Source: Bacteroidales bacterium
GTDB taxonomy: Bacteria; Bacteroidota; Bacteroidia; Bacteroidales; UBA12077
NCBI GenBank assembly: GCA_016342685.1
Contig: JAEINU010000004.1
Location: 434,001 to 498,000 of the forward strand
Length of the DNA: 64,000 nucleotides
Direction: 5' to 3'
In this document: positions 54,765 to 62,385 of the stretch, piece after piece
Numbering within the stretch: the first letter of the stretch is position 1
How the letters are laid out: every line of letters starts with the position of its first letter
Notes under the pieces: generated by a model
What the model was told of the DNA's origin: nothing
The model's input: the letters and a program-made list of their open reading frames with translations, nothing else
Database searches by the model: none
Made by a program: the position numbers and the translations under genes

Positions 54765-55007
54765 GTGAAAAATAGGAATTTGGTAAAAGATGAAAGCTTA
54801 AAAAGATCACATCGTAAATCAATATTATTTAATAAGAGAGAAATGCAGGCAATAGATCACTATTGTAAAAGATATAAAATCAAGAATAAATCAAAATTTA
54901 TGCGTGAGATAATAATATCATCAATCTTAAAAAAATTTGATGAAGATTATCCTTCATTATTTGAGAAAAAGCCTACATTGTTTAATCAAAAATTAAAAAG
55001 ACGATAA
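54765..55007 (+). CDS. Small basic ribbon-helix-helix-like protein
   Basis: 80 aa starting at GTG. It begins with a basic patch (LKRSHRKSILFNKREMQA) and two helices (AIDHYCKRYKI, KSKFMREIIISSIL), as in the MobC/ribbon-helix-helix type proteins. It is probably a DNA- or RNA-binding protein. Conserved order with the following deoxynucleoside kinase gene, 11 bp away, suggests a chromosomal housekeeping role rather than plasmid mobilisation. The family call is tentative. Confidence 0.6.
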   Translation: MKNRNLVKDESLKRSHRKSILFNKREMQAIDHYCKRYKIKNKSKFMREIIISSILKKFDEDYPSLFEKKPTLFNQKLKRR

Positions 55008-55018
55008 AGATATAAGAT

Positions 55019-55660
55019 ATGATAAAAGATAACTCAAACGGTGCCATGCATATAGCAATTGCAGGAAATATTGGATCAGGAAAAACAACATTAACCGAAT
55101 TGTTGGCGAAGCAATATAATTGGGATGCACATTACGAAGATGTCGATGACAATCCTTATTTGAATGATTTTTATGAAGATATGCAACGATGGTCGTTTAA
55201 TCTTCAGGTTTATTTTTTGAATAGCCGTTTAAATCAAATCCTAAACATAAGAAAATCGGGAAAAACAGTTATTCAAGATCGAACAATATATGAAGATGCA
55301 TATATTTTTGCGCCAAACTTGCACTCTATGGGATTGATGTCTACACGCGACTTTGAGAATTATTTTACGCTTTTTAATCTGATGACATCTTTAATTCAAC
55401 CACCCGATTTATTAATTTATTTAAGAGCAACAGTGCCTACATTGGTAAATCAGATTCAGAAGAGAGGACGTGACTATGAAAACTCTATTCGCTTAGATTA
55501 TTTAAAGCGATTAAATGAAAGATACGAAGCTTGGGTTGGGTCGTATAATCTTGGTAATCTATTAATTATAGATGTTGATAATTTGAATTTTAAAGAAGAA
55601 AAAGAAGATTTAAGCAAGATTATCAGTAATATCGATGCACAAATTCACGGTTTATTTTAA
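55019..55660 (+). CDS. Deoxynucleoside kinase
   Basis: 213 aa. The P-loop GNIGSGKTT sits at about 16-24, the acid EDVDDNPYLNDFYED segment near 40, and the catalytic DR motif (QDRTIYED) at about 87-88. The LID region contains QKRGRDYE. It phosphorylates deoxynucleosides for salvage. An alternative start is the in-frame ATG at 55046 (MHIAIAGNIG), used by many relatives; I kept the first ATG because a purine-rich stretch precedes it. Last gene of the GH3 run. Confidence 0.88.
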   Translation: MIKDNSNGAMHIAIAGNIGSGKTTLTELLAKQYNWDAHYEDVDDNPYLNDFYEDMQRWSFNLQVYFLNSRLNQILNIRKSGKTVIQDRTIYEDAYIFAPNLHSMGLMSTRDFENYFTLFNLMTSLIQPPDLLIYLRATVPTLVNQIQKRGRDYENSIRLDYLKRLNERYEAWVGSYNLGNLLIIDVDNLNFKEEKEDLSKIISNIDAQIHGLF

Positions 55661-55685
55661 AAGAAACGTATTTATTATATTAGAG

Positions 55686-55718
55686 CGGTGTTCCGAAAAT
55701 TTCGGAATACCGTTTTTT
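55686..55718 (+). terminator. Terminator after the deoxynucleoside kinase gene
   Basis: Hairpin CGGTGTTCCGAAA / TTTCGGAATACCG followed by TTTTTT. It closes the GH3 operon. Confidence 0.8.
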
Positions 55719-55800
55719 AGTTTAAAAAATTATTAACTTTCGTTGCAACCATTATTAACTGAGTTTCGTCTAATTATTAAATAGTTAATATCGTACCAAT

Positions 55801-56508
55801 ATGAGAAAGCTTATATCATTAGTTTTTATTTCATTGATTCTAGTTGTATACTCTTGCCAAAAAGACGAATTAACTGAACCAACAAGTGTTGATTTAGAAT
55901 TCTCGATGGATTCGTATACCTGCAATGGAGATGGAGGAGCAAAATCGGGTACTTCTTTTGAAATGACTGAAGGTACCATGATTGTTGAATCAATCGAATT
56001 TGATGGAAGAAGAGATGCTGGCGAAGATTATTTTTTCACTTCTAACTTTTCTGAACCTCTTATTGCTCAAATGCATATTCAGCAAACAAATCAGAATGTT
56101 TCATATGATATTCCTCAAGGTGTTTATAACCGTATTGAGTTAAACTTTTCGATAGGTGATGGCAATGAGGATGCTTTATGCTTGCAAGGAAAATATCAAA
56201 GAGGTCCGTTAGACGAGATTGAAATCAGATTTGAGTATTCTTTTAAAGAACAGATTAGGGTTAGAGCCAGGAATAATAAAGACGAAGAGCAAATTGTCTT
56301 GAAGAGCAACGCCGATTTAAAGGCTAAAGTCATTTTTGATGTGCCTCATTTTTTTCAGTTTGTTAATATGAATATGATTAAAAATGCTGAAGTAATTCAG
56401 GTTGAGGGAAAAGATTTAATATTAATAAATAGTAATTCTAATATAAATATTTTTAATGTTTTGGTTCCTAAATTGGACAATTCGATACGTGTGATTTTTG
56501 ATGAATAA
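55801..56508 (+). CDS. Lipoprotein of unknown function (sigma-factor operon)
   Basis: 235 aa. The lipobox ends at C19 (LVVYSCQKD). The mature part is a beta-rich domain (FEMTEGTMIVESIEFDGRRDAGEDYFF, YDIPQGVYNRIELNFSIG), reminiscent of DUF4382-type lipoproteins but not certain. It is the first gene of a four-gene operon with the ECF sigma factor and its anti-sigma, 5 bp before the sigma start. A TAACTTTC box lies about 65 bp upstream. A surface-lipoprotein sensor or target role is an inference. Confidence 0.65.
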   Translation: MRKLISLVFISLILVVYSCQKDELTEPTSVDLEFSMDSYTCNGDGGAKSGTSFEMTEGTMIVESIEFDGRRDAGEDYFFTSNFSEPLIAQMHIQQTNQNVSYDIPQGVYNRIELNFSIGDGNEDALCLQGKYQRGPLDEIEIRFEYSFKEQIRVRARNNKDEEQIVLKSNADLKAKVIFDVPHFFQFVNMNMIKNAEVIQVEGKDLILINSNSNINIFNVLVPKLDNSIRVIFDE

Positions 56509-56513
56509 ATTGC

Positions 56514-57059
56514 ATGAAAGTAGATCTATATAGCGAAGAGGAAATCCTGAAAGCATGTAAAAAAAACAAAAGAGAATTTCAAGAAATCCTTTATCGCAGG
56601 TATGCCAAAAAAATGTACGGAATATGCATGAGCTATGCAGGAATAAGAGATGTGGCTCAAGACATTCTGCAGGAATCCTTTATTAAAATTTTCAAGAAAA
56701 TTAAAGATTTTAATATGGACGGATCACTGGAGGGATGGGTGCGTAGAATAGTTGTTAATACTGCAATTGATCATTTAAGAAAAGAAAAACGTTCGCATAG
56801 TTTTATCTCTGAAGAGATGGATTTTGATAATAATTCCGAAGCGGCATTTGGATATGAGAATCTAAAAACAAAAGATATTTTAGAGCAAGTTTCAAAACTG
56901 CCCGATGGTGCCAGAATCGTTTTCAATTTATATGCGATTGATGGGTTTACACATAAAGAGATAGCGCAAAAATTGAATATCTCAGAAGGAACATCAAAGT
57001 CGCAATTTAGTAGGGCCCGTAAATTATTAATGACGTGGTTAAATAAATTAAGTGCTTAA
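56514..57059 (+). CDS. ECF RNA polymerase sigma factor (Das-like)
   Basis: 181 aa. Region 2 (RRYAKKMYGICMSYAGIRDVAQDILQESFIKIFKKI) and region 4 (DGFTHKEIAQKLNISEGTSKSQFSRARK) are both clear. Because the next gene, 3 bp downstream, encodes an anti-sigma/beta-barrel fusion of the Dma type, it is probably the cognate sigma of a dual-membrane-spanning system. Target promoters are unknown. Confidence 0.9.
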   Translation: MKVDLYSEEEILKACKKNKREFQEILYRRYAKKMYGICMSYAGIRDVAQDILQESFIKIFKKIKDFNMDGSLEGWVRRIVVNTAIDHLRKEKRSHSFISEEMDFDNNSEAAFGYENLKTKDILEQVSKLPDGARIVFNLYAIDGFTHKEIAQKLNISEGTSKSQFSRARKLLMTWLNKLSA

Positions 57060-57062
57060 GAG

Positions 57063-58232
57063 ATGGATTTTATAAAGTGGTATAAAACTAAGATTGATCA
57101 AAGCAATTTAGAGCCTTCCGAGGTTGTTTGGGAAGGTATTCAAGATGCTCTTGATATTGATCATTCATGGCATTTTATAAATAATCATTTAAAGAATCAA
57201 GCTGTTATTCGCAGAAGAAAAGTTTATGCTATTGCAGCCAGTCTTTTATTATTTATTTCATTCGGGAGCTATTGGTTGTATAACAACACTTACGAAACGA
57301 ATAAGATTGAGCAATTAGTACAGGAAGTTGTTATAGCGGAAAAATCAATCTATAATAAGTCTGGGAATATTGTTGCAAAAAGCACTAATGAGTTAATTAA
57401 AGAAAACGTAATTGAAAAGATAAACACTGGAAACAGTTCAGGGGAAGATGCTACAATTACTAAAAAGTTTACAGAACCATATAATAATTATCCTCAAGGA
57501 GTAAAGCTCGCTGTTATTTACAGAAAAGAATTCTTTTTAGAAATCGAGACAAACGATAAAATCTCAAAATCAATAATCTCAAAAGGGAGTATAAAAGATA
57601 AAGAACATGAAAGGAAGGCGTTTAAAACGCTATATCTTGGGACTACAGGTCAGCTTGCAAACACATGGCTTTTAAATGAGAAAACATACAGTGGTTTTGA
57701 AAGTGCTAATTTGACTACATCCAACGCTTCTTTTGGATCAAACTGGGGGTTGTATATTGGATCAAATCTAACTAAGAATATAGACATGCAATTTGATCTT
57801 AATATTTTGGCTCAAAACAATCAGGATTACAACGAATATATTAATGGACATTATGTTTCTAATGTTATGAAATTCAGCTATTCACAGGCGGCTGTTTCTG
57901 TTCGGTATAATCTTGTTTCAAATCAACTTATGAAAGGAGAGCATGGAGTAAGTTTTGGTGGATACATGGGGTATTTGCATAATGCATATCAAATTGTAGA
58001 TGGAGAATCATTAAATCTTACAGATAATTATAGCCATTTCGATTATGGAATATTTTTAGCATACGAATATGTTATTCCATTGTATAAAAAACTAGGCTTC
58101 GGAACCGGAGTGCGGGCATATTATGGATTAAAAAATATTTATGCAGGGAATTATAATATTCCGTCGTACATGAACGAAACAAAGAATGCTTCAATTAATA
58201 TTAGTTTTTCGTTAAAATATTCAATTAAATAA
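57063..58232 (+). CDS. Dual-membrane-spanning anti-sigma factor (Dma-like): cytoplasmic domain, TM helix and outer-membrane beta-barrel
   Basis: 389 aa. The cytoplasmic N-terminus (EPSEVVWEGIQDALDIDHSW, about 17-36) looks like an anti-sigma recognition segment. One transmembrane helix follows (about 56-74), then a long linker through the periplasm (about 75-195). The C-terminal ~190 residues are an outer-membrane beta-barrel (GSNWGLYIGSNL, YSQAAVSVRYNLV, FGTGVRAYYG, ending in ISFSLKYSIK). Such two-membrane anti-sigma factors were described in Bacteroides thetaiotaomicron, where they link outer-membrane state to vesiculation. It starts 3 bp after the sigma gene stop. Confidence 0.78.
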   Translation: MDFIKWYKTKIDQSNLEPSEVVWEGIQDALDIDHSWHFINNHLKNQAVIRRRKVYAIAASLLLFISFGSYWLYNNTYETNKIEQLVQEVVIAEKSIYNKSGNIVAKSTNELIKENVIEKINTGNSSGEDATITKKFTEPYNNYPQGVKLAVIYRKEFFLEIETNDKISKSIISKGSIKDKEHERKAFKTLYLGTTGQLANTWLLNEKTYSGFESANLTTSNASFGSNWGLYIGSNLTKNIDMQFDLNILAQNNQDYNEYINGHYVSNVMKFSYSQAAVSVRYNLVSNQLMKGEHGVSFGGYMGYLHNAYQIVDGESLNLTDNYSHFDYGIFLAYEYVIPLYKKLGFGTGVRAYYGLKNIYAGNYNIPSYMNETKNASINISFSLKYSIK

Positions 58233-58306
58233 ATTCCATTCCAACCTTTTTTTGTTTGCTATCGTCTTAGTAAAAACATTTGTTTAAACCCTTAAATAAA
58301 ACGATT

Positions 58307-59203
58307 ATGAAGAAGATTGTGAAATTGGCAATGATTTTTGTTTTTGCAATGTTTTTATTCAATAGTTGCGAAGAAGAAGAAACAACAAAAGGTACATTGA
58401 CCTTATCAATTACCGATGCCCCTATTGATATGACAACCGTTAGTGGTGTTTATTTAACAGTTACTGAAATTCAGTTGAATAAAAGTGGAAGTGACTGGTA
58501 TACCTTTGAAGAGTTTGAAGGACCTCAAACATTTAATATATTAGAATTAACGGGTGGAGAATCTGCATTAATGGGAAGTTTTGCTATGGATGCTGGGAAT
58601 TATACCCAACTTCGATTTATTTTAGATGCACCAGAATTCGGTAACGCAAATCCTTCAAATCCTGGATGCTACATCAAATTCAATGATGGTACAGAAAAAC
58701 CATTGTTTGTGCCAAGTGGAAGTCGGTCGGGTTGGAAAGCTGTTGGTGCCTTTAAGGTTCCTTCTAATGGAGATGTTGCAATTACTGCCGATTTCGATGC
58801 ACGCAAATCGGTAATGAAACAGGGATCAAACGAATTTTATATTTTAAAACCAACGATACGTTTAATTGTTGATGATCAAGCAGGAAAAATCGCCGGTGGT
58901 GTTACCGGTATTCCTGCTGATACTGATATAATAATTTATGCCTACGAAGATGGAACCTACACAGATTCTGAGGCAGATGAACCAACAAATGATACAATAG
59001 CTCGTTTTCCAAATGCAATAACCAGCGATAAAGTATGTGATGATGATAGTTATCATTTATCATTTCTTGCGCCAATGACTTATGATTTAGTTGTTACAAC
59101 ATCCATCGACGGTGAGTTTCAAGAAGTGTTGGATATCGTTGAAGATGTTGTTGTAGAAAGTAGAAAAACGACGAGTGTTCCTATTGACCTTTCCTTGTTA
59201 TAA
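58307..59203 (+). CDS. DUF4382 lipoprotein
   Basis: 298 aa from the ATG at 58307; the longer frame would use a TTG. The lipobox ends at C21 (MFLFNSC). The DUF4382 domain (TLTLSITDAPIDMTTVSGVYLTV, QTFNILELTGGESAL, MDAGNYTQLRFIL) spans about 28-180. A second beta domain follows. Cell-envelope lipoprotein; role unknown. It ends the sigma/anti-sigma operon and may be part of its output. Confidence 0.8.
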   Translation: MKKIVKLAMIFVFAMFLFNSCEEEETTKGTLTLSITDAPIDMTTVSGVYLTVTEIQLNKSGSDWYTFEEFEGPQTFNILELTGGESALMGSFAMDAGNYTQLRFILDAPEFGNANPSNPGCYIKFNDGTEKPLFVPSGSRSGWKAVGAFKVPSNGDVAITADFDARKSVMKQGSNEFYILKPTIRLIVDDQAGKIAGGVTGIPADTDIIIYAYEDGTYTDSEADEPTNDTIARFPNAITSDKVCDDDSYHLSFLAPMTYDLVVTTSIDGEFQEVLDIVEDVVVESRKTTSVPIDLSLL

Positions 59204-59228
59204 TAACCCTATATTATTGCAAAACCCT

Positions 59229-59258
59229 AATAGGATCGATATTCATCGGTCCTATTTT
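59229..59258 (+). terminator. Terminator after the DUF4382 gene
   Basis: Stem ATAGGATCGAT / ATCGGTCCTAT with one mismatch, followed by a T-rich stretch. Confidence 0.6.
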
Positions 59259-59281
59259 CATTTGTTCTTTTTTGGGATAAA

Positions 59282-59312
59282 AAAAGGGATCGATTAATTC
59301 GATCCCTTTTGA
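59282..59312 (-). terminator. Terminator of kbl
   Basis: Minus-strand hairpin AAAGGGATCGA / TCGATCCCTTT with a 4-nt loop followed by a T run; 20 bp after the kbl stop. Confidence 0.8.
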
Positions 59313-59331
59313 GTTTTATAGAAGTATAAAA

Positions 59332-60522
59332 CTATTTTATAACCTTCATTTCTTTTCCTACTCGAGTAAATACTTCAACAGCTTTATCTAATTGTTCTCT
59401 TTTATGACCCGTAGAAATTTGAACTCTAATTCGAGCTTTTTCCTTTGGAACAACAGGGTAGTAGAATCCAATAACATAAATACCTTCTTCTAACAATCTT
59501 GAAGCGAAATCTTGTGATAATTTAGCATCATATAACATAACAGCTAAAATAGCAGAATTACTAGGCTTAATATCAAAACCTGCAGCCAACATTTTTTCTT
59601 TAAAATACTTTGTGTTCTCAACTAAATTGTCGTGTAATTCATTTGATTCTTCAAGCATTTTAAAAACTTCAATACCAGCAGAAGCAACACTTGGAGGAAT
59701 CGAGTTTGAAAATAAGTATGGACGAGAGCGTTGACGTAACATGTCGATAATTTCTTTTCTTCCAGTTGTAAATCCACCTATTGCACCACCGAAAGCTTTA
59801 CCAAGTGTTCCGGTAATAATATCAACTTTTCCTCTTAAATCATATAATTCAGAAACACCTTTACCTGTAGCACCGACAACACCAGCAGAGTGACATTCGT
59901 CTACCATAACCATAGCGTCATATTTTTCTGCTAATTCACAGATTTTATCTAAAGGAGCTACATGTCCGTCCATTGAGAAAACACCATCGGTAACTATTAA
60001 TCTGAAACGATGAGTTTGAGCAAGTTTTAGTTGTTCTTCTAAATCTTCCATATCGGCAGATTCGTAACGAAGACGATGAGCTTTACAAAGTCTAACGCCA
60101 TCAATAATAGAAGCATGATTTAATGTGTCGGAGATAATCGCATCTTCACTAGTTAATAATGGTTCAAATACACCACCATTAGCATCAAAACATGCTGCAT
60201 AAAGAATGGTATCTTCTGTTCCAAAATAATCTGAAATACGCTTTTCTAATTCTTTGTGTAAATCTTGAGTTCCACAAATAAATCTAACTGAAGACATTCC
60301 ATAACCATGAGAATCTAAAGCATCTTTTGCTGCCTGAATTAATCTTGGATGATTAGATAATCCAAGGTAATTGTTAGCACAAAAATTTAATACTTGGTCG
60401 CCTGTGCTTACAGTTATATCAGCCTTTTGTGGGCTAGTAATTATACGTTCGTTTTTGTATAGACCTGCATTTTCAATAGCTTCAAGTTCAGCTCTTAAGT
60501 GTTCTTTGATTTTACCGTACAT
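59332..60522 (-). CDS. kbl: Glycine C-acetyltransferase (2-amino-3-ketobutyrate CoA ligase)
   Basis: 396 aa, the usual length. It belongs to the alpha-oxoamine synthase family: CANNYLGLSNHP, NHASIIDG with H136, VMVDECHSAG with D208, and the PLP lysine K242 in TGTLGKAFGGAIGG. Identity to E. coli Kbl is high along the whole chain. The reaction joins glycine and acetyl-CoA reversibly to 2-amino-3-ketobutyrate, in threonine degradation. No threonine dehydrogenase is within the window. A TACTTTTAC box lies about 70 bp upstream. Confidence 0.92.
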   Translation of the reverse strand: MYGKIKEHLRAELEAIENAGLYKNERIITSPQKADITVSTGDQVLNFCANNYLGLSNHPRLIQAAKDALDSHGYGMSSVRFICGTQDLHKELEKRISDYFGTEDTILYAACFDANGGVFEPLLTSEDAIISDTLNHASIIDGVRLCKAHRLRYESADMEDLEEQLKLAQTHRFRLIVTDGVFSMDGHVAPLDKICELAEKYDAMVMVDECHSAGVVGATGKGVSELYDLRGKVDIITGTLGKAFGGAIGGFTTGRKEIIDMLRQRSRPYLFSNSIPPSVASAGIEVFKMLEESNELHDNLVENTKYFKEKMLAAGFDIKPSNSAILAVMLYDAKLSQDFASRLLEEGIYVIGFYYPVVPKEKARIRVQISTGHKREQLDKAVEVFTRVGKEMKVIK

Positions 60523-60728
60523 TTTATCTTAGTATTTATGTTTTTATTAAACAGAAACTTAACTGATTTTGTTTGATTTTTATAATTGGGCGTAAAAGTA
60601 GGTTAAATTTCAATGAAAAATATTAAGATAAATCATGTTTTTTAGCAAGCTCTAAATTCAAATATTTTTGAAAGTTTTTTAAGATTTACTTTACAATTAA
60701 TGATCAGAATATCAGCAATTCATTTATA

Positions 60729-60757
60729 AAAAAAGCTGCCCGTAAAGGCAGCCTTAA
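60729..60757 (-). terminator. Terminator of the oxoamine synthase/ACP/ligase operon
   Basis: Minus-strand stem AAGGCTGCC / GGGCAGCTT followed by TTTTT, 19 bp after the last stop codon of the operon. Confidence 0.8.
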
Positions 60758-60775
60758 ATCTATTTTTTTAAAAAA

Positions 60776-62023
60776 TTAACAACCATACATGTCGATAATC
60801 TCTTGTTTCGTTTTGCCAAGAATTTTATATTTTTTCCCAACTTGAATAAATGCATCCAGAGCTTTTTCGAGATGATGCATTTCGTGTCCAGCAGAAATTT
60901 GTGTTCGAATTCTTGCTGCACCCTGCGGAACAACAGGAAAGAAAAATCCTATGGCATAAATTCCTAAATCGAAAAGATCCTTACTTACATCTTGAGCAAG
61001 CTTAGCGTTGAAAAGCATTACGGGAACAATGGGAGTGTCACCATCTTTAAGTACAAATCCAGCTTCCGTTAATCCTTTTCTCCAAAAGGCCGTATTTTTC
61101 TCCAGTTTATCTCTTCTTTCGGTACTTTGAGACAGAATGTCTAATACTTTTAGCACCCCGCTAACAACAACTGGAGCAATTGTATTTGAGAAAAGATAAG
61201 GTCTTGCTTTTTGACGGCACATCTCAACAATCTCTTTACGTCCGGAAACACATCCTCCTGATGCTCCGCCAAGCGCTTTGCCAAATGTAGTTGTGATGAT
61301 ATCAATCTTACCCATAACATCACATTTTTCATGAGTTCCACGGCCTGTTTTACCTATAAAACCAGAGCTATGTGAATCATCTACAAAAAGCAGGGCATCA
61401 TATTTTTCACACAACTCAGCCATCTTATCTAGCTTTGCCGTATCGCCATCCATTGAATAAACACCATCGTTAATTACAACTTTTAGTCTTTTATTGGCAT
61501 GAAGTTGAAGTTTCTTTTCGAGATGCTCCATGTTGGAATGTTTGAACGTATCGTGTTGAGCAGGACATAATCGCATTCCATCAATAATTGAAGCGTGAAC
61601 CAAACGATCCGATATCATAACATCTTCGCTTGTAAGGATAGCTTCAAAAACTCCTGCATTTGCATCCATGCAAGAAGGGAATAGAATGGTATCTTCTGTG
61701 CCCAAAAACTCTGTAACTTTATTTTCTAGTTCTCGATGAATGTCCTGTGTTCCACAGATGAATCGTACCGATGACATTCCGTAACCACGAGTATCCAAAC
61801 CATCATGAGCAGCCTTAATAACGTCTGGGTGACTAGACAGGCCTAAGTAATTATTTGAACATACATTAATCACTTTTTTAATTGATGATCCTGTTGGAAA
61901 TTCAACTTCTATATCTGCCGCCTGCGACGAATGAATATATCTTTCTTGCTTAAAAAGCCCAGCTTCTTGAATGCTGTTTAATTGATTTTTATATAATTCT
62001 TTTATTTTATCTGAATATGCCAT
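60776..62023 (-). CDS. Second alpha-oxoamine synthase (candidate cysteate/serine acyltransferase for sulfonolipid or sphingolipid)
   Basis: 415 aa, PLP-dependent and close to Kbl, with CSNNYLGLSSHP, VHASIIDG, LFVDDSHSSG and the PLP lysine K249 in TTFGKALGGASGG. It is longer than Kbl at both ends. It is the third gene of an operon with an acyl carrier protein and an acyl-activating ligase. That context is that of lipid long-chain-base synthesis: serine palmitoyltransferase for sphingolipids, or cysteate fatty acyltransferase for sulfonolipids (capnine), which takes acyl-ACP. It could instead be a duplicated Kbl. The substrate cannot be decided from sequence. Confidence 0.75.
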   Translation of the reverse strand: MAYSDKIKELYKNQLNSIQEAGLFKQERYIHSSQAADIEVEFPTGSSIKKVINVCSNNYLGLSSHPDVIKAAHDGLDTRGYGMSSVRFICGTQDIHRELENKVTEFLGTEDTILFPSCMDANAGVFEAILTSEDVMISDRLVHASIIDGMRLCPAQHDTFKHSNMEHLEKKLQLHANKRLKVVINDGVYSMDGDTAKLDKMAELCEKYDALLFVDDSHSSGFIGKTGRGTHEKCDVMGKIDIITTTFGKALGGASGGCVSGRKEIVEMCRQKARPYLFSNTIAPVVVSGVLKVLDILSQSTERRDKLEKNTAFWRKGLTEAGFVLKDGDTPIVPVMLFNAKLAQDVSKDLFDLGIYAIGFFFPVVPQGAARIRTQISAGHEMHHLEKALDAFIQVGKKYKILGKTKQEIIDMYGC

Positions 62024-62082
62024 AATCGAATATTTTTAGATGAATAAAATAAACTATCAAATGAAAAATGATTGTTTAAATT

Positions 62083-62325
62083 TTATAAAAACTCTTTTAC
62101 CAAAACTACTATCTTATTCACGGTATCAAAAGCTTCTGGTGTTGCTTTATCATCAGGAATGGAGATTTTATATTTGGTCTCAAGAAATCTTTTTAATGAT
62201 ACCATTGAAAAAGAGTCAACAATACCACCCGAAATTAACGGAGTGTCAAATGTTATTTCATCATCTTCATCATCAGCATATTCTTCTATCACATATTCTA
62301 AGATAATTCCTTTCATGTCTTCCAT
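62083..62325 (-). CDS. Acyl carrier protein
   Basis: 80 aa, acidic. The phosphopantetheine attachment site is S38 in ISGGIVDSFSMVSL, with the usual helix 2 following (KRFLETKYKI). It would carry fatty acyl groups as thioesters. It differs from the housekeeping AcpP, which suggests a dedicated carrier for the downstream oxoamine synthase. It sits 59 bp upstream of that synthase and 60 bp downstream of the ligase. Confidence 0.88.
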   Translation of the reverse strand: MEDMKGIILEYVIEEYADDEDDEITFDTPLISGGIVDSFSMVSLKRFLETKYKISIPDDKATPEAFDTVNKIVVLVKEFL

Positions 62326-62385
62326 AGTAATTCATTTAGTTTTTAGTTTATAATTTATGGTTTTGTTTATGGTAATATTAAAATT

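Noticed and set aside
54765-55007. Plasmid mobilisation gene (MobC)
   Set aside because: The similarity is weak and the gene is in a metabolic operon with no relaxase nearby; kept as a ribbon-helix-helix-like protein.
62040-62353. Plus-strand ORFs overlapping the acyl carrier protein
   Set aside because: The minus-strand ACP with its phosphopantetheine serine is far more convincing.
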